Origin: Peribacillus loiseleuriae
GTDB lineage: Bacteria; Bacillota; Bacilli; Bacillales; DSM-1321
Length of the DNA stretch: 64,000 bases
Direction: 5' to 3'
Assembly: GCF_001183985.1 (NCBI RefSeq)
Contig: NZ_LFZW01000001.1
Span: 2,028,863 to 2,092,862 of the forward strand
Positions 25,772 to 34,209 of the stretch are shown here, one piece after another. Numbering within the stretch: position 1 is the stretch's first letter; each line of letters starts with the position of its first letter. Both the position numbers and the translations under genes were made by a program. Below the pieces are notes generated by a model, which was not told the DNA's origin, did not search any database, and saw only the letters and a list, made by a program, of their open reading frames with translations.

Positions 25772-26974
25772 TTATTGCGCTAAGCTTTCTGTCAATTGGT
25801 TTTCTTTCCACATGACTGTAATACCGAGGCCAATGACCATAATTACGGCAGCGAAAAGATATGGATAGTGGATGTTTACGTCAAATAGGATTCCGCCCAT
25901 GGCTGGCCCGACGATAGTACCTAAACTCGTATAAGTAGAGTTCATTCCAGCAACAAATCCTTGTTCTTTCCCGGCAGCTTTTGATAAATATGTTGTTAAT
26001 GCCGGACGAAGCAAGTCAAATGCAAGGAAGATAAAGCAAGCTACCGCCAACACTGCCAAAAAGCTAGAGATCATGGTGGACGCCATCGCCAATATTGCAC
26101 CTATAATTAAACATAATTGGATTAGTTTCTTTTCACCGAGCAGATCTACCATTTTTCCAAACATAAATACTTGTACAACAACGCCGAAGATTGAGCTTAT
26201 TGTAATAATAGCTGCAATGTCCTTCGGCGTGAAGCCGAATTTATGATCAGAAAATAGGCTAAAAACAGTTTCATATGCTGATAAACCGAAAGCGAGTACA
26301 AATACAATGATAAATGCAATAAAGTAAAGCGGATTAAGTGATCTTTTTAAATCGCCAATAAAGTTTGTTTGCTTTGTATTAGCAGAAATTTCTGCAAGCT
26401 GTTCCTTTGTAAGCGGCTCTTTTAAAATAAAGATTGATGAAATGCATGCTAAAAAAGCAATGGCTGCTGCAAAGAAGAAGGGCAAGCGCATACCATATTC
26501 TGCAATAAAGCCACCGATACCAGGTCCTATAATAAAGCCAGTACTAATGGCGGCAGAAAGATAGCCCATCGCTTTTGGACGTTCCTGAACTGATGTAATA
26601 TCTGCAACATATGCAGAAACACCTGGCATAATAAAGGCGGCACTAATTCCTCCTAGGATCCTTGATAGATAAAACACCGATACGTTCGTGCCTAAACCAA
26701 AGATAAGTTCTGAAATACCAAAAAGGAATAAACCGATGATGATGATTTTCTTTCTGCCATAACGGTCAACAAAGCGACCTGAGAATGGTGACATAAGCAG
26801 TTGTGCTACCGCAAATACGGCAACAAGATAGCCCATCGTACTTCCTGATAAATGCATGCTATTCATAAAAGACGGCATAACGGGGATGATGAGTCCAATT
26901 CCTAGAAATACAATGAATATATTGCTTAGAAGAATAATTAATACCGTCTTTTGTTCTTTAATTGGTTTCATCAT
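25772..26974 (-). CDS. MFS multidrug efflux transporter (Bmr/NorA/TetA type)
   Basis: A 400-aa, 12-helix major facilitator protein of the DHA1 drug:H+ antiporter group. Motif A is present after helix 2 (GRFVDRYGRKKIIIIG), and motif C of exporters in helix 5 (GFIIGPGIGGFIAE). It should export cationic or amphipathic compounds across the membrane. The gene lies 25 bases downstream of a TetR gene on the same strand, so the two form an operon controlled through the palindrome at 27601-27612. ATG follows AAGAGGAGATAATAC. The specific drug cannot be predicted. Confidence 0.92.
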   Translation of the reverse strand: MMKPIKEQKTVLIILLSNIFIVFLGIGLIIPVMPSFMNSMHLSGSTMGYLVAVFAVAQLLMSPFSGRFVDRYGRKKIIIIGLFLFGISELIFGLGTNVSVFYLSRILGGISAAFIMPGVSAYVADITSVQERPKAMGYLSAAISTGFIIGPGIGGFIAEYGMRLPFFFAAAIAFLACISSIFILKEPLTKEQLAEISANTKQTNFIGDLKRSLNPLYFIAFIIVFVLAFGLSAYETVFSLFSDHKFGFTPKDIAAIITISSIFGVVVQVFMFGKMVDLLGEKKLIQLCLIIGAILAMASTMISSFLAVLAVACFIFLAFDLLRPALTTYLSKAAGKEQGFVAGMNSTYTSLGTIVGPAMGGILFDVNIHYPYLFAAVIMVIGLGITVMWKENQLTESLAQ

Positions 26975-26999
26975 GTATTATCTCCTCTTTCTATATGTA

Positions 27000-27581
27000 T
27001 CATTGATGTGAAATACCTCTCCAAAATACTGTCCAAGAGGCTGCTAATTTAGCCTGCAGCCGTTTCTCATCATTGCCGTATACAAGCTCCAGCAAAATGG
27101 AATCGACTACTCCTAAGAATGCAAAGGTCGGCGTTATTGCTGCATCTCCGACGATTAATTTAGCATTGATCCAATCCTGAAATTTACTTTCCAGTATCGC
27201 CTGCATCTTTTCCTCAATATCTCTGACTTCCTGTTCGATTACTTTTTCAAGATGGACTGGCGGAAAAAAAGACATACGCAGCCAAAACTTTAACTGCTCA
27301 TTTCTTTGGAAAAGATCGATGACCAATTGTAGATATCCGTATAAATCTTTTTCAGGATTTTTTGAACCAAATTTACTGAAATATTGGCGTTTTGAAGATA
27401 GCTCCGTCTCTTTCGCATCACGTAAAACTTGCAGAAAAAGATCATCCTTTCCTTTAAAATGGGCGTAAATGGATTGCTTTTTCATGCCGACTTCTTCAGC
27501 TATTTGAGCAAGGGATGCTCCTTCATAACCATGAATGGTAAAATATTTTAGAGCAGCCTCTTTAATTTCATTACTTTTCAC
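27000..27581 (-). CDS. TetR-family repressor of the efflux gene
   Basis: A TetR regulator of about 193 aa: HTH in EAALKYFTIHGYEGASLAQI, then AEEVGMKKQSIYAHFKGKDD, and a helical ligand domain with an aromatic-rich C-terminus (AASWTVFWRGISHQ). GTG at 27581 is preferred over the GTG three codons upstream because GAGGTGA then lies eight bases before it. It begins only 20 bases from the palindrome at 27601-27612, so autorepression of the regulator-efflux operon is likely. Confidence 0.9.
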   Translation of the reverse strand: MKSNEIKEAALKYFTIHGYEGASLAQIAEEVGMKKQSIYAHFKGKDDLFLQVLRDAKETELSSKRQYFSKFGSKNPEKDLYGYLQLVIDLFQRNEQLKFWLRMSFFPPVHLEKVIEQEVRDIEEKMQAILESKFQDWINAKLIVGDAAITPTFAFLGVVDSILLELVYGNDEKRLQAKLAASWTVFWRGISHQ

Positions 27582-27600
27582 TAATATCACCTCGATTTTT

Positions 27601-27612
27601 ACGAACGTTCGT
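27601..27612. promoter_or_regulatory. ACGAACGTTCGT palindrome, probable TetR operator
   Basis: A perfect 12-bp palindrome directly upstream of the TetR gene, partly extended by TT on one side and CA on the other. Sites of this shape are typical for TetR repressors. Confidence 0.75.
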
Positions 27613-27837
27613 CAGTTATATTAGCAAATTAAATAAATATAATCAAGAGGATAATATATTTAGATATAAAAAAATTTTAATCTTTTAATGTTAAATAAAT
27701 ATTGTAATACAGATTATTATGTCAGTTTTCGACTTATATAATTACAAATTATAAGAGGTAGCATAAGCAAAAAAGTACAGACCTTAAATCATTTTTAGTT
27801 TATAGAAAAGTATTTGCAGCAAGGTAAGTATAAAAAT

Positions 27838-27960
27838 CTTCAACAATCGGGTGCATTAATTAAACAAGCACCTAAAAGGATCTTTGACCGGAAGATCCTT
27901 TTTCATTGACGATAAATTACTTTATGTTAACTGAAAATGTATAGCATATTCATAAAAAAA
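27838..27960. repeat. Dispersed repeat mosaic (GGATCTTTGACC hairpin copy)
   Basis: TTCAACAATCGGGTGCATTA, AATTAAACAAGCACC, the hairpin AAAGGATC/GATCCTTTTT with variant loop, then ATTACTTTATGTTAACTG and GTATAGCATATTCAT. Confidence 0.7.
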
Positions 27961-28066
27961 GAAAATTAAACCATGTCTTGCTCTATGAGAAGGTATAACT
28001 TCGAGGTCGTATTGAACATCAAAGAAAGATATGAAATAATCTTATTAACTATTAGGAGGGATTTAA

Positions 28067-28630
28067 ATGACATTACTTTCAGAGATTTTTGAATACAATA
28101 AACAATTTGTTGAAAATAAGGAATATGAAAAATACGAAACGACTAAATTTCCTAATAAAAAAATGGTTATTCTTACATGTATGGATACTCGCCTTGTTGA
28201 ATTATTGCCTCAAGCGATGAACCTTAAAAATGGTGACGTAAAGCTTATCAAAAATGCAGGAGCAATCGTTTCACACCCATTTGGAAGCGTGATGCGAAGT
28301 ATATTAGTTGCAATTTATGAGCTTGGAGCAAAAGAAGTCGCCATCGTTGGGCATCACGGTTGTGGGATGAAAGGGTTAGAACCTAATTCTTTCTTAGAAA
28401 AATGTGGACAGGCCGGATTAGATGAAACAATCATAACAACTTTAATTAATGCAGGTATTGACATCAAAAGTTGGTTAACAGGATTTCAATCGGTTGAAGA
28501 AAGTGTCGAACAAAGCGTTAAGATGGTCAAAAATCATCCAATGTTCCCTAAAAATATTAGTGTCCATGGACTTGTCATCTGCCCAGAAACAGGAAAATTG
28601 GATATAGTAGTAGACGGATATGAGAGTTAA
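28067..28630 (+). CDS. Beta-class carbonic anhydrase, YtiB-like
   Basis: A 187-aa zinc enzyme converting CO2 to bicarbonate in the cytoplasm. The zinc ligands are visible as Cys in ILTCMDTRL, followed by the Asp-Arg pair, and His and Cys in VGHHGCGM; LIKNAGAIV is the family strand between them. Length and sequence layout fit the B. subtilis YtiB type. ATG follows ATTAGGAGGGATTTAA. It is monocistronic, ended by the hairpin at 28759-28795. Confidence 0.9.
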   Translation: MTLLSEIFEYNKQFVENKEYEKYETTKFPNKKMVILTCMDTRLVELLPQAMNLKNGDVKLIKNAGAIVSHPFGSVMRSILVAIYELGAKEVAIVGHHGCGMKGLEPNSFLEKCGQAGLDETIITTLINAGIDIKSWLTGFQSVEESVEQSVKMVKNHPMFPKNISVHGLVICPETGKLDIVVDGYES

Positions 28631-28758
28631 TTGGTTGAAAGAAAAATCTTTCTTATATCCTGTTATTTAGCTCATACTACGGATAAGAGCAAAACAGTTA
28701 CGAAGTTTAAAGATAATATGTTAAATTAACTTCCTACATCGAAGATTATGTGAACACG

Positions 28759-28795
28759 AATACCCTCCAGATCACTTAGCTGGAGGGTATTTTTG
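28759..28795 (+). terminator. Strong Rho-independent terminator
   Basis: AATACCCTCCAG pairs with CTGGAGGGTATT over a nine-base loop, followed by a T run. Confidence 0.85.
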
Positions 28796-28814
28796 TAGGC
28801 TCATAGATACATTG

Positions 28815-29064
28815 AATTCCGATAAAGATGATTATGTAAACTCTTCTTAATAAAATAAGAGGAGTTTTTTACTTATTCAATTAAAGGGCGCAACTGTGGA
28901 GGATCACAGGTAGAAAATGATCAAACTTTTTTATAAAAGAATGATTCAATTGAAAATAGAAAGATCGTGTTTTGATCAATCTTTTTTCAAAACACGATCT
29001 TTCTATATGTTCGTTTATCAAGGTAATTGATATCAATTTGATCAAACTTCATTCTAAAGCAATA
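28815..29064. repeat. Dispersed repeat mosaic with long variable-stem hairpin
   Basis: A module GATGATTATGTAAACTCTT with an AAGAGGAG..TTTTTT hairpin is joined at TTCAATTAAAGGGCGCAACT to a second unit. That unit contains ATGATCAAACTTTTTTA, a hairpin of 18-bp arms (28958-29004, AGAAAGATCGTGTTTTGA) and a closing GATCAAACTTCATTCTAAAGC. The second unit recurs at 58681, 61550, 63225 and partly 32441. Confidence 0.75.
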
Positions 29065-29067
29065 GCT

Positions 29068-29206
29068 TAGGCTATAAAAGCATGCTTATAACGAGGTTTA
29101 TCTCTTAATGGTCTAGAGTTTTGTGTCACTCGACAATAATCAATCATTTCATCCCCGAAACCTGTAAAGAATCCCTCCAAAATTTCACCAATATAGATAC
29201 ATAAAC
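29068..29206 (-). pseudogene. Unrecognised gene remnant, C-terminal end
   Basis: Reading the minus strand toward the stop at 29068 gives LCIYIGEILEGFFTGFGDEM, then IDYCRVTQNSRPLRDKPRYK and HAFIA. The composition looks like real protein rather than noise, but I do not recognise the family and no start or upstream part remains. Confidence 0.3.
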
Positions 29207-29277
29207 AGGATCATATTAAAAATAAATTTACTATATCTGTTTCAATATGAATTAATAATAAAATTCCCACCCCTCAT

Positions 29278-29604
29278 ATCCCTATTTGTGGAAAAAAAGA
29301 ATGTTTATTGTAAATTATCGGGTATAAATATGCTTTTCTCCGTTGTTTTTTCTTTATTATCCCATTTATGTAGTGAAATCGTCCCGTCTATGTAGCTATA
29401 AGATCCCTCTTATGTACTTATTAAATCCCGGATTTGTATTGATTTATCCCGTTTATGTAAGTTCTTATCCCTAAAAAGTAGTTTAATAGAGCTTATACTA
29501 CTTGCTATCACTATCTTCTTCTATGTCCTAAACAATAAAACAAAATAAAACAAAAAAAACATATAAATAATATAAACATGCTCTACCAAATCCCGTATAA
29601 GTAG
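29278..29604 (+). other. Iteron array: plasmid-type replication origin
   Basis: Six direct repeats of consensus ATCCCnTTTATGTAG begin at 29359, 29381, 29403, 29425, 29446 and 29467, a spacing of 21-22 bases, or two helical turns. Single related copies lie at 29278 and 29590, the latter close to the rep start. An A-rich stretch (AACAATAAAACAAAATAAAA region near 29530) follows. This is the classical arrangement of an iteron origin bound by a Rep_3-type initiator. Confidence 0.85.
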
Positions 29605-29695
29605 TTATATTACAGTTTCATAACTTCTCTTGTTTATTCTAGTTATTTTTAAGTGTATTCGTTACACATATTACTATGTGAGAGGAGGATTAGAT

Positions 29696-31021
29696 ATGAC
29701 CAGCCATATACCAGAACAGTTAACTTTGGATGAAGAACTTTTTCAAGCGGATATAAAACCTTATTATTGGGTGAATCAATCAAATAATCTTATTAACCTC
29801 ACTCAAGACCTAACATTAACAGAGCGGCGGCTTGTCTATTCCTTAATCGCTTTAGTTCAACCAGATGATCATGATTTTAAAACCTACATAATTTCCATAA
29901 AAGACTTAGCAGATTTAATAGGTTTAAAGGGAAATAGTTTTCATGAGCGAGTTGAGTCCGCAATAGATGGACTGATGAAAAAACAAATTATTTTACAAAC
30001 TGGAGAAGGTAAACATAGTATTGTTGATAAAATTCAGTGGGTACAAAGGGCAACCTATATAAATGGATCAGGATAAGTAAGAATCAAGTTATCTGACGAC
30101 TTAGCAGCATATTTACTTAGACTAAACAGCTATACAAAATACAGGCTTATGAATGTATTAAGACTTACTAGTGATTATTCTTGGAGAATATACGAACTTC
30201 TAAAAGAAGATGAGTGGAAATCTAGAAAAGTCACTTTCGGTAATACTCATTGGAAATCTTATCGAATTTTAAAAGTCGAAGAATTAAGACGTATCTTGAA
30301 TATTCCTGATAATAAACTAACAACTATGAGTAATTTTCCAGCTCGGGTAATGGATATAGCAAAAAAAGAATTAAACGACAAAACAGACCTATATATTGAT
30401 TATGATGTTCATAAGAAGGCTGGAAGACGTATTGACAGTTTTATATTTTACATAAATCAAAACGATAAAAATAAAAATTATAATATTGACTCTGTAGCCA
30501 ACGATATACAAAGCATTTTTTATCAGTTGATCCGAAATGGAATACGCCGAGAAAAAGCAATGAGTATTATTAATGAGTATCATATTGAATATTTAGAAGC
30601 GAATCTTCGTTATGTTTTAAATTTAGGTACTGTTGACAATTTGGCCGGTTATTTAGTAAAAGCAATTTCAGAAGGCTTTGCTGATTATAATGGTCCTATT
30701 AAAAAGGAAGAATCAGAGCCACTTCATGATTTATTTTTGAAAAATGTAGATCAACGTTTGAAACAGGTGACGGATAAAGATAATCATTATTTAAATGAAA
30801 CGGTCAATTCCTTTATACAAAAGCTTCAATTTAATCCCGAATATGATATTAAACAGCTTAAATTAGAACGTGAACAAGCTTTATATAATGTCTTTGAAAT
30901 GATTGATAAAGAGCGGAGGAAAAAGGATCATCCACCATTACTTGAAGATGGTATAACTCATCCTACTGCTAAAGAATTATTTAAATCATGGCAACTAGAT
31001 AAAGAAATTACTATTTATTAG
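29696..31021 (+). pseudogene. Plasmid replication initiator (Rep_3/RepB type) with one in-frame stop
   Basis: ATG 29696 follows AGAGGAGG. The frame encodes a first winged-helix domain (NLTQDLTLTERRLVYSLIAL, YIISIKDLADLIGLKG) up to a TAA at 30074-30076, then continues in the same frame VRIKLSDDLAAYLLRLNSYT into the second winged helix (ILKVEELRRILNIPD, DIAKKELNDKTDLYIDYDVH), ending at 31021. In total about 441 codons. One nonsense codon separates the two DNA-binding domains, so replication from the iterons is probably abolished, although low-level readthrough cannot be excluded. An inactive initiator would be expected if a plasmid had integrated into a chromosome. Confidence 0.85.
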
Positions 31022-31125
31022 CATCTGAGGATTCTAAATCTCTAAAAGTTATTTCGTATAAGATTCAGGTAATAAAATCTTAAACTGAAACGGCAACGTT
31101 AGAGCAATAAGAAATATTCGAAACT

Positions 31126-31305
31126 TTAGCGGCGGCGATGCTCGACTAAATCGATTGCTCCCTAATACCACATGGGTCAAACCAAATCCAAAAATCGAAC
31201 CTGTGATCAACGGTTTCATGTATCTATTGTTCTGCAATTGAATCCTGTAGTTGTTACAGCTGTTCCAAGAACTGCCGGGATTAATCCTTCTCGTACGTTA
31301 TCCAT
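31126..31305 (-). pseudogene. Small conserved hydrophobic protein, two frameshifts
   Basis: On the minus strand ATG 31305 gives MDNVREGLIPAVLGTAVTTT. After a one-base slip the next frame reads LQNNRYMKPLITGSIFGFGL and THVVLG, and a further slip gives AIDLVEHRRR and a stop at 31126. Together they make a roughly 60-aa glycine-rich protein of a kind I recall as common and uncharacterised in Bacillus. Both shifts look like single-base losses. Confidence 0.5.
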
Positions 31306-31347
31306 AAAACACGCCTCTCGTTAGTTGCTAAGATTTGATCTTATTTT

Positions 31348-31412
31348 TTGTTGAAGCTGAATTTTTTAATGAATTCAAGCTTACTATTGGTCAATTGACT
31401 GGGCATAAATAA
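31348..31412 (+). pseudogene. Short remnant related to the gene at 56002-56521
   Basis: GAAGCTGAATTTTTTAATG and the following bases to TTACT match 56366-56393. After a deletion, ATTGGTCAATTGACTGGGC matches 56495-56513, leading to a stop. It is an internally deleted copy of the 3' end of that gene, embedded in otherwise uninformative sequence between the rep and fic genes. Confidence 0.7.
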
Positions 31413-31519
31413 AAGTGAATGGTGTTGATAGACAGCGTTTTTCTTATTGGGTTACACCAATGGTGGGGATTGGGACTAAAACTTAACTGCGAAAGTCGAG
31501 TATTATATTAAAGTTTGAT

Positions 31520-31562
31520 AAAACAGCTTGCTAATCATGAAATAATGCAAGCTGTTTTTATT
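31520..31562 (+). terminator. Hairpin AAAACAGCTTGC/GCAAGCTGTTTT
   Basis: A 12-bp perfect stem with T-rich tail, 60 bases before the fic gene. Confidence 0.75.
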
Positions 31563-31621
31563 TAACAGTTAGTGTAAAATTGAGATAAGAAATATAGGTC
31601 GAAGCATAGAGGTGAAATTAG

Positions 31622-32350
31622 ATGTTTGAACAAATAAATAGGAAAAAAGAGAGCTTAGATACCTTACGACCATTGCCAAAGTATACGTTAAAGAGTTTAC
31701 GTGAAAAGCTATTGCTTGAATGGACATATAATACCAACGCTATTGAAGGTAATACATTAACAATGAACGAAACAAAGGTTGTGTTAGAAGGGATTACTGT
31801 CGGCGGTAAAACGATGCGAGAGCATTTAGAAGTCATTAATCATCGAGATGCGATTGCGTATGTTGAAGACATTGTGCAAAAAGGGGAGCAACTAACAGAA
31901 TGGCAAATAAAAAATCTCCATCGACTAGTTTTAAAAGGTATTGATGATGATTACACAGGTGTGTATCGTGACCAACAAGTGTTTATTGCTGGAGCAAAGC
32001 ATACACCTCCAGCACCTTATTTAATCAAGGAACAAATGGAACAGTTGATGAAGTGGTATGACATCGAGGCACAAAAGTTACATCCAGTGGAACGAGGAGC
32101 TATGTTACATGCAATATTCGTTGGTATCCATCCGTTCATTGATGGGAATGGGCGTACATCTCGACTTCTTTTAAATTTAGAATTGATGAAAGCAGGTTTT
32201 CCTGCAGTTGTTATTAAAGTTGAAAACCGATTAGCTTATTATGAAGCATTAGATAAATCTCATACAACAAAGGATTATCGTGATTTCATACAGTTGATCG
32301 CAAAAGAAGTAGAAGATTCACTAAATCTTTATTTAAGTGCTATTTCTTAA
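31622..32350 (+). CDS. Fic-domain protein, class II (putative AMP-transferase)
   Basis: A 242-aa Fic protein. The active-site motif is complete: HPFIDGNGRTSR at about residues 180-191, with the catalytic His, the phosphate-binding Gly-Asn-Gly and the ATP-contacting Arg. An N-terminal inhibitory motif of the (S/T)xxxE(G/N) type, TNAIEGN, occurs near residues 38-44, placing it among self-inhibited class II enzymes that AMPylate proteins. The substrate loop PPAPYLI lies between them. It is cytoplasmic and monocistronic, flanked by hairpins, and next to a plasmid replicon. No antitoxin is adjacent, consistent with built-in inhibition. Confidence 0.9.
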   Translation: MFEQINRKKESLDTLRPLPKYTLKSLREKLLLEWTYNTNAIEGNTLTMNETKVVLEGITVGGKTMREHLEVINHRDAIAYVEDIVQKGEQLTEWQIKNLHRLVLKGIDDDYTGVYRDQQVFIAGAKHTPPAPYLIKEQMEQLMKWYDIEAQKLHPVERGAMLHAIFVGIHPFIDGNGRTSRLLLNLELMKAGFPAVVIKVENRLAYYEALDKSHTTKDYRDFIQLIAKEVEDSLNLYLSAIS

Positions 32351-32376
32351 GATAATTGAGGTGTTTATTGGAAGTG

Positions 32377-32418
32377 AAAGCCTTGATTTTTCTACGTTAA
32401 GAGAAAAATCAAGGCTTT
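32377..32418 (+). terminator. Strong terminator after fic
   Basis: AAAGCCTTGATTTTTCT and AGAAAAATCAAGGCTTT form a 17-bp stem followed by ATTTAT. Confidence 0.85.
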
Positions 32419-32440
32419 ATTTATATCCAAATTGGGAGTA

Positions 32441-32492
32441 GTTTAATCAAGGTTATTAGCATCATTTTAATCAAACTTTATTACAAAGCTAC
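32441..32492. repeat. Partial copy of the GATCAAAC repeat
   Basis: TTTAATCAAGG...TTTTAATCAAACTTTATTACAAAGCTAC matches the closing part of the units at 28875-29064 and 58681-58864. A short hairpin ATAGGGGATG/CATCCCCTAT (32547-32576) lies just downstream. Confidence 0.5.
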
Positions 32493-32629
32493 AATTTTGA
32501 CAGTTTACTTTGCCACTGGTTGCACGAACGCTGGTACTACCCCTAATAGGGGATGAACCGAAATCCATCCCCTATCAAATAGCATTTTTAAATCCGAATC
32601 AAAAATATTCGAAAAAATTTAAAAAATAA

Positions 32630-32658
32630 TTGACAACCACTTTAAAAAGTTTTATAGT
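32630..32658 (+). promoter_or_regulatory. Consensus sigma-A promoter for the PTS cluster
   Basis: TTGACA, 17 bases, TATAGT. The -10 box runs into TATAGTTATATC, a degenerate version of the 12-bp palindrome that recurs six times downstream, so a repressor bound there would occlude it. Transcription from here would pass through the entire tandem array before the GntR gene. Confidence 0.75.
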
Positions 32659-32660
32659 TA

Positions 32661-33313
32661 TATCAACTTCTCTAAAAGAGAAGACGCTTACATGATATTA
32701 TGATTTATTTTTGGCAATAAACACCAAGTGGAAGTCGTTTTAGACTTTATTATTTTACTCTAACTTGTTATAACGTTATATCCTTTTGGTATGAGGTATT
32801 TTTAAGAGAGATCAAACAAATATTAGGTTTAAAGCTTAGTTAAGCCAAAAATTATACCTCAACTTGTTATAACGTTATATCAACTTCTCTAAAAGAGAAG
32901 ACGCTTACATGATATTATGATTTATTTTTGGCAATAAACACCAAGTGGAAGTCGTTTTAGACTTTATTATTTTACTCTAACTTGTTATAACGTTATATCA
33001 ACTTCTCTAAAAGAGAAGACGCTTACATGATATTATGATTTATTTTTGGCAATAAACACCAAGTGGAAGTCGTTTTAGACTTTATTATTTTACTCTAACT
33101 TGTTATAACGTTATATCCTTTTGGTATGAGGTATTTTTAAGAGAGATCAAACAAATATTAGGTTTAAAGCCTAGTTAAGCCAAAAATTATACCTCAACTT
33201 GTTATAACGTTATATCCTTTTGGTATGAGGTATTTTTAAGAGAGATCAAACAAATATTAGGTTTAAAGCCTAGTTAAGCCAAAAATTATACCTCAACTTG
33301 TTATAACGTTATA
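32661..33313 (+). repeat. Tandem regulatory array: 118-bp and 99-bp units, order X-Y-X-X-Y-Y
   Basis: Two unit types alternate. X (118 bp) contains CTTCTCTAAAAGAGAAG followed by AGAAGACGCTTACA, which matches a catabolite-responsive element at 12 of 14 positions. Y (99 bp) starts CTTTTGGTATGAGG and ends in its partial inverse TATACCTCAAC. Every unit closes with ACTTGTTATAACGTTATATC. The palindrome TATAACGTTATA thus occurs at 32769, 32868, 32986, 33104, 33203 and 33302, and the cre-like site at 32679, 32896 and 33014. Units are nearly identical, implying recent duplication. Confidence 0.9.
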
Positions 33314-33344
33314 TCAACTACTTTTAATCGGATAGGTGAATGCT

Positions 33345-34094
33345 GTGAAACGTAACATAGACAAGGATTCGAAGGTGCCTTTGCACTTTCAGATCTATGA
33401 GGAAATTAGGGGAAAAATAGAAAATGAACAATTGCTTGCCGGTGACATGCTGTTGTCTGAGATAGAACTACAGAATCTATACGGAGTCAGCAGAATTACC
33501 GTCAGACGAGCCATGCAAGATTTAGAGAACGAAGGATTTGTAAAAAAATCGCAGGGAAAAGGAACGATCGTATGCACCCCGAAACATAGGTATGATCTTA
33601 AGCGGCTCACTAGTTTTAGTGAAGATATAACAAAACTTGGCGAAATTTCAAGCTCCATTATCCGGGAGTTCAACATTATAAAGGCCGATTTCAAGGTTGC
33701 TCAATCATTAAATATCTTAGAAGGAGATGAAGTGTATTATTTGGAACGAATCCGGTTATGTGGTGATTCCATCGTAGGTTTGCATAAGGCGTATATCAGA
33801 ATGTCCAATGAGTTTACTCTAGATCCATCAGAGTTCAATGAAAAGACCTCATTATATGACACATTGAATAAGAAAGGAATCCTATTTAAATACGCCGATG
33901 AAGTTTTAGAAGCGAAAACACCGGACAATAAGCTGAAGAAGATTCTGGAGATGAAAGATAGCATCCCTATATTCTATAAAGAACGCGTAATGTATGATAC
34001 ATCTGGAATACCTATCGAATATGTAAAAATGTATTACCGTTCAGATGTTTATCAATATAAAGTAACCCTTGATGTATTCGATGACAATGAATAA
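33345..34094 (+). CDS. GntR-family regulator, HutC/UTRA type
   Basis: About 250 aa: an N-terminal GntR winged helix (VPLHFQIYEEIRGKIENEQL, LQNLYGVSRITVRRAMQDLE, GFVKKSQGKGTIV) and a UTRA effector domain (LTSFSEDITKLGEISSSIIR ... YKERVMYDTSGIPIEYVKMY). UTRA regulators commonly sense phosphorylated sugars or nucleoside-like ligands. GTG at 33345 is preferred because AGGTGA lies five bases upstream; an in-frame GTG at 33336 overlaps that site. It leads the catabolic cluster, directly after six palindromes that are its probable operators, the last ending 31 bases before the start. Confidence 0.92.
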   Translation: MKRNIDKDSKVPLHFQIYEEIRGKIENEQLLAGDMLLSEIELQNLYGVSRITVRRAMQDLENEGFVKKSQGKGTIVCTPKHRYDLKRLTSFSEDITKLGEISSSIIREFNIIKADFKVAQSLNILEGDEVYYLERIRLCGDSIVGLHKAYIRMSNEFTLDPSEFNEKTSLYDTLNKKGILFKYADEVLEAKTPDNKLKKILEMKDSIPIFYKERVMYDTSGIPIEYVKMYYRSDVYQYKVTLDVFDDNE

Positions 34095-34209
34095 GGAGAT
34101 TTGTTCTTCAAACCTGTAGGACAAATATCCACAGCGGATGGCTATTTGTACATTATTCGTAACAAGGTTTGTGTAAATAGCCTAATAGTCGAGAAGGAGA
34201 CGGTTTTAT

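Noticed and set aside
32661-33313. Tandem repeats considered as a CRISPR array
   Set aside because: Units are whole 99 or 118-bp blocks with no variable spacers and no cas genes; each carries promoter-type operators.
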